Shown here: piece after piece, positions 12,125-23,794 of the stretch
How positions within the stretch are numbered: the first letter of the stretch is position 1
Layout: the number at the start of each line of letters is the position of its first letter
NCBI GenBank assembly: GCA_026027325.1
Contig: JAMSLZ010000007.1
Location: 1,736,001 to 1,800,000 of the forward strand
Direction: 5' to 3'
Source of the DNA: Actinomucor elegans
Lineage: Eukaryota; Mucoromycota; Mucoromycetes; Mucorales; Mucoraceae
DNA length: 64,000 bases
The notes under the pieces: model-generated
Databases searched by the model: none
What the model saw: the letters and a program-made list of their open reading frames with translations, nothing else
What the model was told of the DNA's origin: nothing
Translations under genes and position numbers: made by a program

Positions 12125-13480
12125 AATAGATAATAATATCTTGGGTATTTAATTTAATAAATTATGAAAATTCAATTTTGATGAAAAACAATTTTAATAA
12201 TTCGGAGTTTAAATATAACCTGAGACCTATATGCAGATACATCCGGCCTTTTATCATAACATCCTGGAACACCCAATACTTCATTCTTCTTCCATGAATA
12301 TAGCAAATAATCCGGATAATTCTTCAGATCATTCTGATGAAGATCCTGAACCAAATGCTTATACTCGACCAATGCTGGTTATGGGTGACTTCAATCTCAA
12401 TGCAACAAAATATACTAATGATACTATAGATTCCACAGATTACTCACTCGATGAGTCCTCTTTTTCCTTCACAACAGGACCAGCAACATCTGCCGACAAT
12501 ACTGCAAACCCTCAGAAACTCTGGCATGAATTTCTACAACGTAACTTCTTTGAATGCACCCACGCTCGGGATATCCGTCAGCTTTTGCCGACTTTTCGTC
12601 GCGGGTCATCGGCATCTACAATCGACTATCTCTACGCATCCCCAATACTTCACCAGTCATTGCAAACATCGGATATCGAATTTATCTCATCCCAATGGAC
12701 TGATCATGCTACTGTATGCGAAAAAAGGGTTTCAATGTTTTATAAATTAACCTTTTTCTCTTTACACAGCTGTCTAAAATAAAACTATGCGGTTGATGTT
12801 GGTATCAATAGAGGGCTAAAACTTTGGCCTTTTTTCCTATAGGTTTTCTTTTACTGCGAACTCTATTTAAAACTATGGAGCTAAGGCGAATTTGAGAAAT
12901 TTTGATTTTTTGATTTTTCAAAATTCGTCATTACTTAGCGTCGCATAAAATTATTTTAAATTGAGCTATCGAAGAAATTTAAAACATGTTCCAAAACAAT
13001 GGGACGTTCTTTATGAATAGGAAAATTAAAATAAAGAATAAAAGAAGCTGGCTCGTCCTGTCCAAATTGAATATTTTCATCAATTTTTTTTTTATAAAAA
13101 AATTGACATCATGATTCGTTCTATTACTAAAGATAAGCAAGACACTCTCAAGTCACTGTTGTCAACAAACACTCCATACTCAAGAATCCAGAAACAACTA
13201 CCAAATATTTCTCTAGCCACTATTAGTAGATATAAAGCAAAGTTTTTTCCTACTACGAAGCCTGCTATCACTGGAAGGCCATGTTCAATAAGCAATACAA
13301 CAAAGAAATGACATTCGAAATAAGATGAAAACCGGTCAATTCAAATCACCACAAGATATAAAGGCTTATCTTATTTCAGTTGGAATTAATATGACAATCA
13401 GGAACATTCAGTTAATGCTTCATTCTATGGGCTTCAAAGCAAAAAGAAAGCAGGAGTCTGATTTCATCTCCGAAAGCAAT

Positions 13481-13762
13481 GGAGGTCATACAGATACTCG
13501 CAATTGTTGTACAATTACTCGTACAGGTTCTGGGTTAGTGGATGACCTCAGGTATTTACTCATGGGCATATTTTTGGCTGCTGTGATGTTCTCTGGATAT
13601 GTGTACCCATTTAAATGGCTATTTCCAATTTTTAAAACGGCTAAAAATATTTGGAACGCCGGAGACATATTGGATAACCGCATTCTACTACACCCGGTCA
13701 TCCACTAACCCAGAACCTGTACGAGTAATTGTACAACAATTGCGAGTATCTGTATGACCTCC
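13481..13762. repeat. Solo 282-bp LDR (MITE-like) with 66-bp inverted ends
   Basis: It starts GGAGGTCATACAGATACTCG and ends with the inverse of the same sequence; the inverted match runs about 66 bp. It is flanked by AAT on both sides (13478-13480, 13763-13765) and interrupts the mariner transposase; excision leaving one AAT restores the frame. The same 282-bp sequence, with its centre in the opposite orientation, forms both direct repeats bounding the large element 17658-31288. It therefore behaves as the solo form of that repeat. Confidence 0.85.
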
Positions 13763-13993
13763 AATAGAAAAAAGCGACTTGCGTGGGCTAAACAACATAG
13801 GGTGTTAGCCAAGGACAACTGGCGTGAGTGGATATTTTCAGACAAAACAAAGGTTAACATTTGGGCTTCAGACGGTATTAAGTACTATTGGTCTCAGCTA
13901 AATGATGTTGTTCGCCCTCACTATTTAGATCTCCAAATTCAGTAGGAAGGGGGTAGTGTCATGTTTTGGACTTGTATAACAGCGAAAGGCCCT

Positions 13994-14215
13994 GAGATTC
14001 GTCTCAATTTAAAATAATATAATTCATATTTTAAAAATTAAGAAAAAACTAAAATTTAATAATTTATTATATATTTATATTATATTATAGTTTATGCCAA
14101 GTAACCAACTCTTTGTTTATGGATAAAGAAACAACATTACATTTATGTTTTTATTTATTATATGTTTTTTATAAATATGATTTTTATATAGTTTATTTAT
14201 TTGGAGACACTTCTC
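13994..14215. repeat. 222-bp AT-rich MITE with 3-bp duplication
   Basis: Ends GAGATTCGTCTCAA and, inverted, GAGAAGTGTCTCCAA; flanked by CCT on both sides (13991-13993, 14216-14218). Excision restores the mariner reading frame (KGP joined to GYGT). An internal segment with AACAACATTACATTTATG resembles a segment of the 210-bp repeats at 15127 and 17151, suggesting a solo member of the same broad family. Confidence 0.7.
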
Positions 14216-14884
14216 CCTGGTTATGGTACTACAATCATTGAAGGCTCGATAAATTCATCTTTGTACGTTGAAATACTTCAGTCATCACTTAAAGATACCT
14301 TAGACTATTATGAGTTGGATTCAAAACATGTTCGTTTTCAACGAGACAAGGCCACTCCTCATAGATCAACTATTGCTAAAAAGTTGTTTCCCAAAAACAA
14401 GTTCAATGTGGACCAAATTTATAACTGGCCACCGCAAAGCCCGGATTTGAACCCAATTGAACATATGTGGCACCAATTGAAAAACCGTTTGGGACAGTAC
14501 CCAACTAAACCTCATACTGTAGAAGAACTAGAAAAGAGGATCAATATAGAGTGGTATAAATTTACTAAGGAGGACTGCCTGAAATAGATTGATAGCATGC
14601 CTGGTAGAATTGAAACTGTTATAAAAAGTAAAGGTCAACAAACAAATTATTAATTTTTTTTCCGTACTTTTCAGCAAGCTTAATTTTTTACTTTTTAACT
14701 TTATACTTATATAAGTACTAATAAACTTTTGTTTGTTAAGAACAAAGCATATATCATCTGAAAGCCCTTCATTTCTTCTACAACTTTCTCTAAGTAACAT
14801 GTTTGTTTTATAGAGTTATAAGCTGCTTATATGATGAAATATTCAAAATTGGAAAACATTGAAACCCTTTTTTCGCATACAGTA

Positions 14885-15060
14885 GAAGCTTAATTGATTA
14901 TGCGTGATTGCTTGATTGGTGAAACCTGTTTGTCGGGTCAATCAGTTACGCAGTTAGATCTAGCTTTAATTGAGACATGTCGTATGTATAGCCTGTGAAT
15001 ATAAGCGTGTATACGACAATTTGTGTTTATATTTGTGGACATGGGGTGTATAAATTACTC
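14885..15060. other. Spacer between mariner and LINE ORF1 stop
   Basis: Short AT-rich remnant, probably LINE sequence downstream of ORF1 on the minus strand. No gene can be read. Confidence 0.4.
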
Positions 15061-15126
15061 TTAGGATGATGGGGCTGATTGGCCATCAGCTTGGCTTATA
15101 TTGTCGGTTTCCATATCCTCATCCTT

Positions 15127-17360
15127 GACGGATGTCTATAATTACTTTAATATTTATTTACATTTGGGATAGACTATTTTATTATGGATATGTTAAAAAT
15201 AATAAAATGTTAGAAAACTTTTATATTTTTATGATATCCTCAAGAAGTCCACATTACATTTAGGAATGAAAAACAACATCATATTTATGTTTCTCCCGAT
15301 ATATATACATATTTAGTAAGTTATAATATATCCGTCTACTATTATTATTTTATTACGTATTTTTAATTAATACGATTACGTAATAAGAATGACATGCCAA
15401 AATTATAAAATTATAATAGAAAATATTTTTAAATTAAACTTTATGATTATAATTATAATTTTCTTATTTTTAAAAAATTGTATTATAAAGAATTATACTA
15501 TCACCTGAAGAAAATTTAAAAATTATAAAATTCTTAAAACATAGAAAACTACAATTTTATTTCAAAACATACAATTACATCTATTTAAATTAAGACTTTG
15601 TATTTTTTGTTTTTTTATATATATATTTAATCATATTCGTAATCTAATGTTTACTATTTCTTTTAATTTCTAAATAATCACATTTATTGTTTATGTAAAT
15701 TGTTTGTCATTGAAAAATAAATATATTTATTTTCATTAAAACAATTAATGTTTGTTTACAAATAAAATGTCTTGGCATTTTATATTGTTACACAAACTAT
15801 ATCAATTATACTATTTTTATAAAAATGTTTTTAATGTTTTTTTATACTTTTTATGTTAAAATAATTAAATGGTAAAAAACAATTTTCAAAATAATTCATC
15901 TTTTTATATGCAATAAATGTTTTTATATTTTAATTTTTCTATTTTACATAATAAACGATTTTATTTTTGAAGTCAAAAACAAATTATGATTAATTAAAAA
16001 AAACATTTTTAACCTTAGATGCATAAAAATCTTTACAATTATGCAATTATTTTTATAATGTTAAATATATACACTACAATAAAATACATAAAATAAATAT
16101 TAACCCTATTACTATAGAATTATATAGTATCATTTAAAACTATAGGAATACATTAAATAGGTGATTTTTAATACAATTAAAAACAAGATTATAACTTGGA
16201 TTGATTATGTGTCATTGAATAAAAATATTTTTTATTTCATTCTATAATCAATGTTTGTTAAAATATATTTGATTATAAGTCAAAATATTTGTCACAAACT
16301 AATGGATTGTTATTAAATACATAAAGTAAAAAAATTAATATTTGTTTAATCATAGAATTGCATTATGTTTTTGAATTTGATTATTGACCATTTGCTTATA
16401 TAATCGTGTAACTGGCAATGAAAAAAAAAAGACGAAATTAATTTTATGTTGTGTATACTTTTTTATTAAAATTAAAATTTAATTATATAAATGGTGTGGT
16501 GAAATAGCCACATAATTGAAGTACAGACAGACTAGAGGCCTGTGCGCCCTAGCTGTAGCACATACATACTAAAGCATCATTGATTACCTTATACAGCGAT
16601 ACAGTCCTTAAACAGAGATACGTCCTTCTTATACTTTTTATATGAACACAAGTAAATAACCTTCAGTCACAATTCAACGAGTATAAATACAAGCTAGAAA
16701 AACTAGTTAGAAATAATTAATCACATTTAAGTTGAATAAACTATAACCAAGTTATAATCGACTTACTACCTGCTTTTATATTTTAATTTTACCGCAAATG
16801 GTATTTTACCAATATGGCAATGTTATAACTTATGATTTTATATATAGCAGAAATAATTAAATTATATATTAACTTTATAAAACATAAAAAACTATATGTT
16901 ATTCATCATGCACTACTAAGTTATAATTTAAGCACTGGATGATTTATTATATATTTTATAATTATGTTATGGAATTTATTGTTTTTTTATTAAATATATG
17001 AATAATTTTTACATTTCGTTAATTTATATTATTTCTCTTCTGATGGATTTATAATTTAAATCAGATGGGGTCTTTTTGAAAACAGATGTTGTTATGTGTA
17101 ATTATCTTTTTTAAAATAATAAGGCATGCAGCCTTCTAAACCTGATATAAGACGGATGTCTATAATTACTTTAATATTTATTTACATTTGGGATAGACTA
17201 TTTTATTATGGATATGTTAAAAATAATAAAATGTTAGAAAACTTTTATATTTTTATGATATCCTCAAGAAGTCCACATTACATTTAGGAATGAAAAACAA
17301 CATCATATTTATGTTTCTCCCGATATATATACATATTTAGTAAGTTATAATATATCCGTC
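15127..17360. mobile_element. Non-autonomous LDR element (210-bp direct repeats)
   Basis: Two apparently identical 210-bp direct repeats (15127-15336 and 17151-17360), each starting GACGGATGTC and ending ATATCCGTC, enclose 1.8 kb of AT-rich DNA with no ORF of note. The outer flanks are CTT on both sides (15124-15126, 17361-17363); the inner edges show no duplication. So the pair moved as one unit. It inserted into the LINE ORF1, whose frame is restored on removal. A 302-bp solo LTR has since inserted at 16495-16796. Confidence 0.75.
16495..16796 (+). repeat. Solo LTR, family D (302 bp)
   Basis: TGTGGTGAAATAGCC ... TTTTACCGCA with 5-bp duplication AATGG (16490-16494, 16797-16801). A close copy is at 33593-33893 and a divergent relative at 34249-34534, both with their own 5-bp duplications. 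No internal retrotransposon region accompanies any copy in this window. Confidence 0.85.
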
Positions 17361-17657
17361 CTTGTCATTGTTGGTACTAGTATTGTTGTTTGTGATTTCA
17401 TTGTATTGTAGATTGTATTGGTCGGTGTTTGTTCTAGTGGCGGTGGTGTGTTGCTCTTTGGTAATCCATTGTTTAGCTAGGAAGTCACGCGCTACAGCAA
17501 GTTTAACTGGAGCTGCGAAGCGTTGTATCAATCTAATAAGATGGTTTTGGTGAATGGACAGAGCCTGTTCAGCACGAGCGGCTTCGTCTAGAGTAGCGTA
17601 TTTTGGGTCTTTGAGAACTTCAGCAGCAGTGGGATCGAATTCCACCGTCTCTACACT

Positions 17658-17939
17658 GGAGGTCATACAGATACTCGCAATTGTTGTACAATTACTCGTA
17701 CAGGTTCTGGGTTAGTGGATGACCGGGTGCAATAGAATGTGGTTATACAATATGTCTCCGGCATTCCAAATATTTCTAGCCGTTTTAAAAATTGGAAATA
17801 GCCATTTAAATGGGTACACATATCCAGAGAACATCACAGCAGCCAAAAATATGCCCATGAGTAAATACCTAAGGTCATCCACTAACCCAGAACCTGTACG
17901 AGTAATTGTACAACAATTGCGAGTATCTGTATGACCTCC
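17658..17939. repeat. Left 282-bp LDR of element 17658-31288
   Basis: Same orientation as, and by eye the same sequence as, the repeat at 31007-31288. It carries its own 66-bp inverted ends (GGAGGTCATACAG ... CTGTATGACCTCC). The inner junction goes straight into the inner inverted repeat (TAGTGGG). Confidence 0.85.
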
Positions 17940-18082
17940 TAGTGGGATATCTCACCACACACTGGTAGACATACGTTCCATAGCAAGGTAGTAGAGAGGG
18001 GGGGGGGGCCAAAAGGGATGATCTTGTCCAGAGACCTGAATAGTTTCAGCCCCCCTGGGAATGGAAACTAAGGAGCCTAAGG
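17940..18082 (+). repeat. Inner terminal inverted repeat, left
   Basis: 143 bp beginning TAGTGGGATATCTC and ending GGAGCCTAAGG, including a run of 11 G. It matches 30864-31006 as reverse complement, including the homopolymer length. Confidence 0.85.
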
Positions 18083-18138
18083 TTGTAGTACGAGTAACAT
18101 GTGTTGACAGTTGGGCGAAGCTTTTAAAAAACAAGTAC

Positions 18139-19807
18139 TCATACGTTGGTGATCTCGCATTCTACATCACGAACACCACGTACTTTCTTTACTCGAATTA
18201 TACAAACATAGAACAAGGTATGCTTCTCTAGTTGCTTCTCTACAACTTGTTTTAAACCTGGACTGCAACGGACTGAGGTACCATTGGACAGCCGTAAGTG
18301 GAGATAGTTCTTACTTCGGAATGTACCATAACCATATCCGGTTACTTGGTACTTCACACCTACTTTCATGAAAGAATAATCTGGTTTAGCTCCAGACACT
18401 GGGAAGGGATCTAGATGCTGTAATAGTTTATCATCATGTGTCTCCTTGGCCAACCTGATGGTCGCAAGTTTATCTCCTCTTTCAGGTCGCAGTCTACTTT
18501 TTGGCCATTCGAGGGTGATGTTGCGGAAAGAACAAATCCCTAAATCACCAAAAGAAGCTGCTTTGTTGGTTAAATCCTTTCTATAGGGTGTTAAGGAGTT
18601 AGATATCCCTGGAACCAACGTGATGGCAGAACATCCTTCTTCACGACGATATATGCTGTCTTCGAGTATCTTATATTCATGACTATTCTTCTCAAACTTA
18701 ACTACCAGATAGTGGATGGGCCTATCGTTAAAGCTAAAGTTTGCAAGATGGAGCATTACGTACTCTTCTGGTACTTTTGTATGAATTATGCCTTGCATTC
18801 GCTTGGTAAGGGAGTTCCACCAATGGCAGTAAGCGAAAGTCTTTGTTTTGGGAACATATAGCTGCCATTTGCGTAAGGTTCTTAGCTAGTTGCTTCCATT
18901 GTCTGTCGAAGCTGACCTTGTATGTTGGACAATTATCAAGGAACTCAAGGACCCTAGACATAGTTTTGGTATAATAGCTTTCCTTCTTGAGTTGGGTGTT
19001 ATAAAACGTAATTTCTATTCTGGTCATACCATTACCACGATACTTATTAAGGCGCTCTTGAAAATCTTTGTCAGGGTTAGAAACCAAGTGGTGCAATTGG
19101 GAGCCGATTAAAGACCTTAATTCACGGCTTTCAAGCATTTGGACAAACTTGTTATAGATCTTTATTCGTAAGGGTATCTTAGCACTAGAACTATCATGCT
19201 GCCTCCATGATAAGCAGTTATCACCGACTGAGTGACGATCGTTGACAATATCTTTATCTTCTACGCCATTAGAAGTAATGTACTCCTTAATAATATCGCG
19301 TGTTGATATGTAGGCGCAGTCGATGCTTATATCCAAGTCATGTAAAAGGATATAATTCTTTGCAACCTTACAGCATATCTTCTTAAGCTTTGGCCACAGT
19401 TCCCCATAGCTGATATTCTCAAACGAAACTCTCAGCGATATATAGCCTGGCTGGTATTTATCCCAGCTAATACCTGATTCTTTTGCCTCCCTTTGTTGGA
19501 TGTCGTTGACAAGTTTATCTTCACCAGCATGCCATTTACCCCTACCAGTGTAAAAGAGCTTGAACTGCTCCACTTGTAGGTGACGGGATAGAAGAAGCCG
19601 AAGAATGCTCATGTACATTCCTACAGCAGAACTTAGCTTCTCTTGTTCCCAATGTACAGCACACCAGAAGACAATGCTGTCGCAGAATACTGCGCTAACA
19701 TAATCCCAGCCCACACGTTCTCTCGTCGCGCTACCACAAGTGTAATCGACACCATAGATATTACTAAGGTATTGGTTGTAATCTATAAAGATTTTACTAA
19801 GGGGCAT
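18139..19807 (-). pseudogene. Second protein of the LDR element, unrecognised; one frameshift
   Basis: Frame 19807-18734 runs about 357 residues, and the downstream frame ending at 18139 adds about 220. A one-base shift near 18850 would join them (reading KWQLYVPKTKTFAYCHWWNSL) into roughly 560-570 residues. I do not recognise the family. The blocks LHDLDISIDCAYISTRDIIKEY, KIPLRIKIYNKFVQMLES and NGMTRIEITFYN recall the order of motifs in replication-initiator (Rep_trans/phage gene II-like) proteins, but no clear HUH motif is visible, so this is only a resemblance. It starts 97 bp downstream of the DDE gene on the same strand. Programmed frameshifting, a real mutation or a sequencing error are all possible. 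Confidence 0.5.
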
Positions 19808-22306
19808 TGTGTAGTATATGCTTAGAATATGCTACCATGTGCTTTAAAAGGCTTAAATATTCCATATATTTTAACAAGTTTTAAAAAACATCCCCTTGTG
19901 GAACCTACTTCTTCCGCCTTCTTCTAACGTCTTTCTCATACTCGATAATAATATCAGAGTCGTCGAAGTTGTTAGGAGAAAGCCAACTATTGCTACTCTC
20001 ATCATAGCCTACCCACCTAACCAAATACTCTCTACGATGCTTTGGTCCACGATGCCCAACAATGGCCTCAACCTCGTAGTGTCCTTGTGGTAAGTCCTCG
20101 TCGATGGGTTCGTCATCAGAGCCATTATCTTCGTTCACCCCCAAAGAGAGAAACTGCTGCTGTATTTCTTTTACCATCTCAGCATCTTGGGACTTTTCCG
20201 CAATTGTAAGGGTACTTACTACGTCATAGACATTCTTACTGCTGCCATTTGGAAAGTCGAAGTTAGGCTGCATCCAAAAAGTATGTTGTTCAGAGCTAGA
20301 AACACACCCAATGTTAACAAACTTCTTGATGTTTGCAAGAAGACATGCAAGCTTGAACTGTACCGTGAATGTCTCCATCTCGGTAACTCGAATAACGCCT
20401 TTACCGTTGAATCGTTGAAATAAGGTTCCAATCTCTCCAAACGTTGCTTCTATCGAGGAACGAAAGCTTCCAAGAATGGAGTTGTAATTAACTTCTTCTT
20501 GTTTCAGACCCACTCCTCGAGACTTACGGATAGGGAATACAAAATTATGGCGATCCAGGTGACGATTATTTGCTACAATACGATCTATAAAAGTAGTGTA
20601 TCCACCATCAACGACAACACAATCGTACTTACTAATCTTCTTCTTCAACCGCATATCAGCAAGCATAGACCCATCGTTGTTATCTGAACATGGTGCCGCA
20701 TCGGAGACAAACAACACCATCCCATTAACATCTGTACATACTTGTGTTCGGAAGCCAGACTTCTTAAGCTTATACGAATAGAACATGGCATGATCTGCAG
20801 CGTTGATATATGTTGCTCTAGAATCATGTCCATCTATCATCAAGGTAACATGCTTAAAATCTTCAGGGTTTCGGTGAAGAGCACACATAATTCGCAGCTT
20901 TGTTGAGGAGAACATCTTTCGTAGGCAATAGTCCAAACAGGTATTCAGCTCCTCTCCGTATTTTGTATAAAAGGCATTGTAAATAGCATGGTAGCTACTA
21001 GAACACTATGGCGAAAATATTGTCGGTTTTTTGCCCAAAAGTTGATAATATTAGGGGTAAAATCGACTATAGTTCTGCTAATAATTATTGTCAATTTCTA
21101 GGCAGTGTTTTTTCGGCGGTTGATAATATTAGTGACTCTTATTCGATAATATTATGGGTAAATACTATAATATTAAGGGTTTTCCTTCAATATTATTATG
21201 GGTAAATTGTATAATAGTAGTGGTTTCCAGTCAATAATAGTATGGATTAATCCCTCCATATTGATGATTTATAATCAATATTATTATTAGTTTTCTATCA
21301 TATATTCACAATACACTACTAATAATATTATAGTCATTTTGGTTATTCAGATAATAATTTAATTGCTATTTTTTTTATTTATATAATATATAACTTCAAC
21401 AGATATTACTCTAATACACACTAGCCTTCAATAGCTGAATATACAATAACCAGCTTTCTATCACACACGAACAGTATTTAACTTACCTTATTGTCATACA
21501 AGTATAAAAGAATTTATGTCCCACTGGCAAGTAACAGGTAAATGAATTAAGCAAATAACTGTATAAATAATGTCAGTTATCGTTGATGAAACAATATTTT
21601 AAGAGTATATTTGAACTAACCTTTAGAAGAATGGCCCACGCTTGTATAATAGCATATTTTAATCATCTTTTCCTAAAGTAAGTAATGATTAGATTCTTGA
21701 ATGAAACTCGCTATTGCTACAGACTTACCAACACTATATCAGACACAATCAATTATAATTCACTGGGCTACAGTTTTAATAGTCTTCGTCTTGTATATAT
21801 ACACAACTAAATCTATTATAACAGTATTAGATTAATATACAAAGAAATTAATGGATTAGTAATCATTGCACTTACTTAATGGTTATTAGCTTTAAAACTA
21901 ATAGTAAAGGTTCAAAAGCTATATGGCATTACTGGCTATAAGTATTACTGAAGTGGTATAAGTATTTAAGAATACAAGTCAGTATAAGAATATAAGCAGT
22001 ATGAATGACGACGTATTTATAGATAATTACGACATTAAGAACGAGGGAAATATTCGAAAGCTTGGAAAAAAAAACACAATTACAAGCTGACATTGAGGTT
22101 AATTCCTATTATACAGAAGCTTCAGTTAAAGTGTTGTGCGCAATAAGAGTGACAAATGTCAAGAAACCTTACGTTTAATGTGCCAATTTAGCAAACGAAA
22201 AAAAAGAAAGAAACTCAAGATTGGTGTAAAAAAGTTTTTCTTAATACTGAAAAGCCGCAGAAAAATGCTACGTCAGCTACTTAAACCAATAAAAAAACGT
22301 CTATAT

Positions 22307-23389
22307 TTATTTCGTTTTTTTTGTATTTTTCTTAGAGCGTGGTTTACGCTTATTGGAATCCGCTTCTTTGGAACGATTGTCAGATCCAGCCTCCTCATCT
22401 TCACCAACGTCAGGTTGAACCGTAATGGCTTTTCTTTTCGTTGATGAGCGAGCAGAATGTAGATCCAACAAGCTAGCAATTGGAGATGCAAGACCAACTG
22501 GAGCAACAGAAGTAGCTAGACGATCAACAAGGATATGCTGATTATCCACACTATTTGCATAACAAGCATATTAATAAAGATATAAAAACAGAAATAAAAA
22601 AGCATCTAACCTGAAGAACGATTCAATCTCATTGTCTTCAACAGATTCTTGATTTTGTTGACTTTCACCTTCTTCAGCAGAATTACTTCTGGTACGTACA
22701 GTCTTCTTGTTTTTGAGTGCTTCAGATAAAAGTAACTTGGCAGCCCACATCTCTACACAGAGATGCAGATGCAAGCCCACATCTAAAGCACGTTTCTCTA
22801 AAAGCAAAGCATAACGTTCTTGAATGCTGGTATCCTCTTCGCCAATTTCACTCCAAGTTTTACCAACAATATTTATATTTGCCCTTTCCATGTCTTTCAA
22901 GACATCTCTTGCCAAGTATTTCAACGTATTGTATTGCGGTTGAACATCATCATCGGTCAGTTCATTTTGTTGGCCTTTTATATACTTGAGGTGTTTCAAG
23001 AGGGCATATAACCTTAATGGTGCAGAAGGGGTGACATTTGTCTTGGTTGCCTTTTGTTGATAACGCACTTTTGCTTCTTCTAGCACTTTTGGGATTGACC
23101 GTTTACTACGTAAATTAGGATTCAAAGCATTTGCAATTGCTTCTCGTTCAGCTATATATGACAAGCTAAGAGGTTAATAAAACTGAATGTAGTAACATGC
23201 TTCAGATATGATTGTACCATCGTCAAGTGCTTGTTCAATTTCTTCGTTAGATGAAACCCTCGAAGCTTCTCGAGGAAATAGAGGTGCTAATATTTGGATC
23301 AAATCTTGAATTAAACGACGGTTGATTAAGATTTCTTGTTCAATCTTCTCAAAGTAGACGCTCCAATTATTGTTGTTGTTGTTTGACAT
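22307..23389 (-). CDS. CACTA second protein (TnpA-like position), three exons
   Basis: Exons 23389-23197, 23151-22611 and 22550-22307 join in phase to 326 codons (325 residues). The introns are 45 nt (GTTACT...TATAG, a weak donor) and 60 nt (GTTAGA...AATAG). The protein starts with an Asn run, has helical N-terminal and central parts, and ends in a Lys/Arg-rich tail with KRKPRSKKNTKKTK, a likely nuclear localisation signal. No known domain is recognised. By position, divergent from tnp2 inside the same element, it may be the DNA-binding partner that plant CACTA elements encode as TnpA; that role is inference. The copy at 63115-64000 is almost identical. Confidence 0.7.
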
Positions 23390-23794
23390 AGCTATAAAGT
23401 AAATATATTATAAAGAAAAGTGATTGAATGATTTGAGCTATTTAACTGTTTTATAAGCGTACTTTACCATTTATCCATTAGTAATCCTTACTAATGTCCA
23501 AAGAGCTTTCTGGAAAGTAAGCTTACTGACAGGTATGACTGACTTGGAAAGGAATTAGCTTGATTAGAAATCATAAGGATCCATTAAAATGTATTCGATA
23601 TCTGAATAATCTGGAAGGCTGAGTAATATGAAAAGCTGATTAGTTCAAAGGATTCAACAGCCTAAAACAATGAATTACCATTGAGAACTCTGTCAATTGT
23701 AGACCAAGCAAACGTATTTAAGACCTGCTTTTTCTAAACAACAAAACCGCTATTCATTAATTCGATATATTTACTTGTTTTTACTTATCTTTAA

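Larger units (their letters stand above)
10251..12244 (-). mobile_element. ISXO2/IS1595-like DNA transposon, copy D
   Basis: The 1994-bp unit is flanked by the perfect 8-bp duplication GGCCTTTT (10243-10250 and 12245-12252), interrupting a LINE endonuclease whose frame is restored by removing element plus one duplication. Its ends GGGTCATTATGCATC and, inverted, GGATGTATCTGCAT correspond to the ends of copies A-C (GGGTGATTACCAAAC and GGATGTATCCCAAAG). It carries an intact transposase and, downstream, a frameshifted accessory ORF. Eight-bp duplications are characteristic of the IS1595 family. Confidence 0.88.
9435..12711 (+). pseudogene. LINE ORF2 apurinic endonuclease domain, shredded by insertions
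   Basis: Three blocks on the plus strand make one endonuclease domain of a non-LTR retrotransposon. About 9435-9650 carries LKICSLNCRSL and FIRYLRTLK. 10045-10250 carries HCGIVSLNP, EDGRFMACQ and TTIVNIYAPAQYPNERPF. 12245-12711 carries MLVMGDFNLN, STIDYLYAS and SSQWTDHAT. These match the N, NxYAP, GDFN and xDY/SDH-type motifs of LINE APE domains. The second gap is exactly an ISXO2-like element with 8-bp duplication GGCCTTTT; removing it joins RPF to YHNILEHP in frame. The first gap is an AT-rich block. The ORF is ended by a mariner at 12712, and no reverse transcriptase follows. It is dead. Confidence 0.7.
13111..14650 (+). pseudogene. Tc1/mariner (IS630 superfamily) transposase, DD37E type, disrupted
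   Basis: The N-terminal helix-turn-helix region (MIRSITKDKQDTLKSLLSTN; GRPCSISN) is followed by a one-base frameshift near 13308, then KMKTGQFKSPQDIKAYL and a second HTH. The catalytic blocks are WIFSDKTKVNIWASDG (first Asp), VRFQRDKATPH (second Asp) and PQSPDLNPIEHMWH (Glu), with 37 residues between the second Asp and Glu. In-frame TAG codons occur at about 13943 and 14585. Removing the two nested elements with one 3-bp duplication each restores ESN-RKKR and KGP-GYGT continuity. The Tc1-like gene at 57400-58431 is a related intact member. Confidence 0.85.
12712..14882 (+). mobile_element. Tc1/mariner transposon, defective, carrying two nested small elements
   Basis: Ends are a near-perfect ~30-bp inverted repeat beginning CTGTATGCGAAAAAAGGG, flanked by TA on both sides (12710-12711 and 14883-14884), the diagnostic mariner target duplication. 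It inserted into the LINE endonuclease. It contains a broken transposase gene and two insertions, 13481-13762 and 13994-14215. Without these it would be about 1.66 kb. Confidence 0.9.

Noticed and set aside
17658..17939. Treating the 282-bp repeats as two unrelated later MITE insertions at the ends of an inverted-repeat element
   Set aside because: The LINE ORF1 frame is restored only by removing both repeats with the interior as one unit. An ACTA match around the right copy alone keeps this alternative weakly possible.
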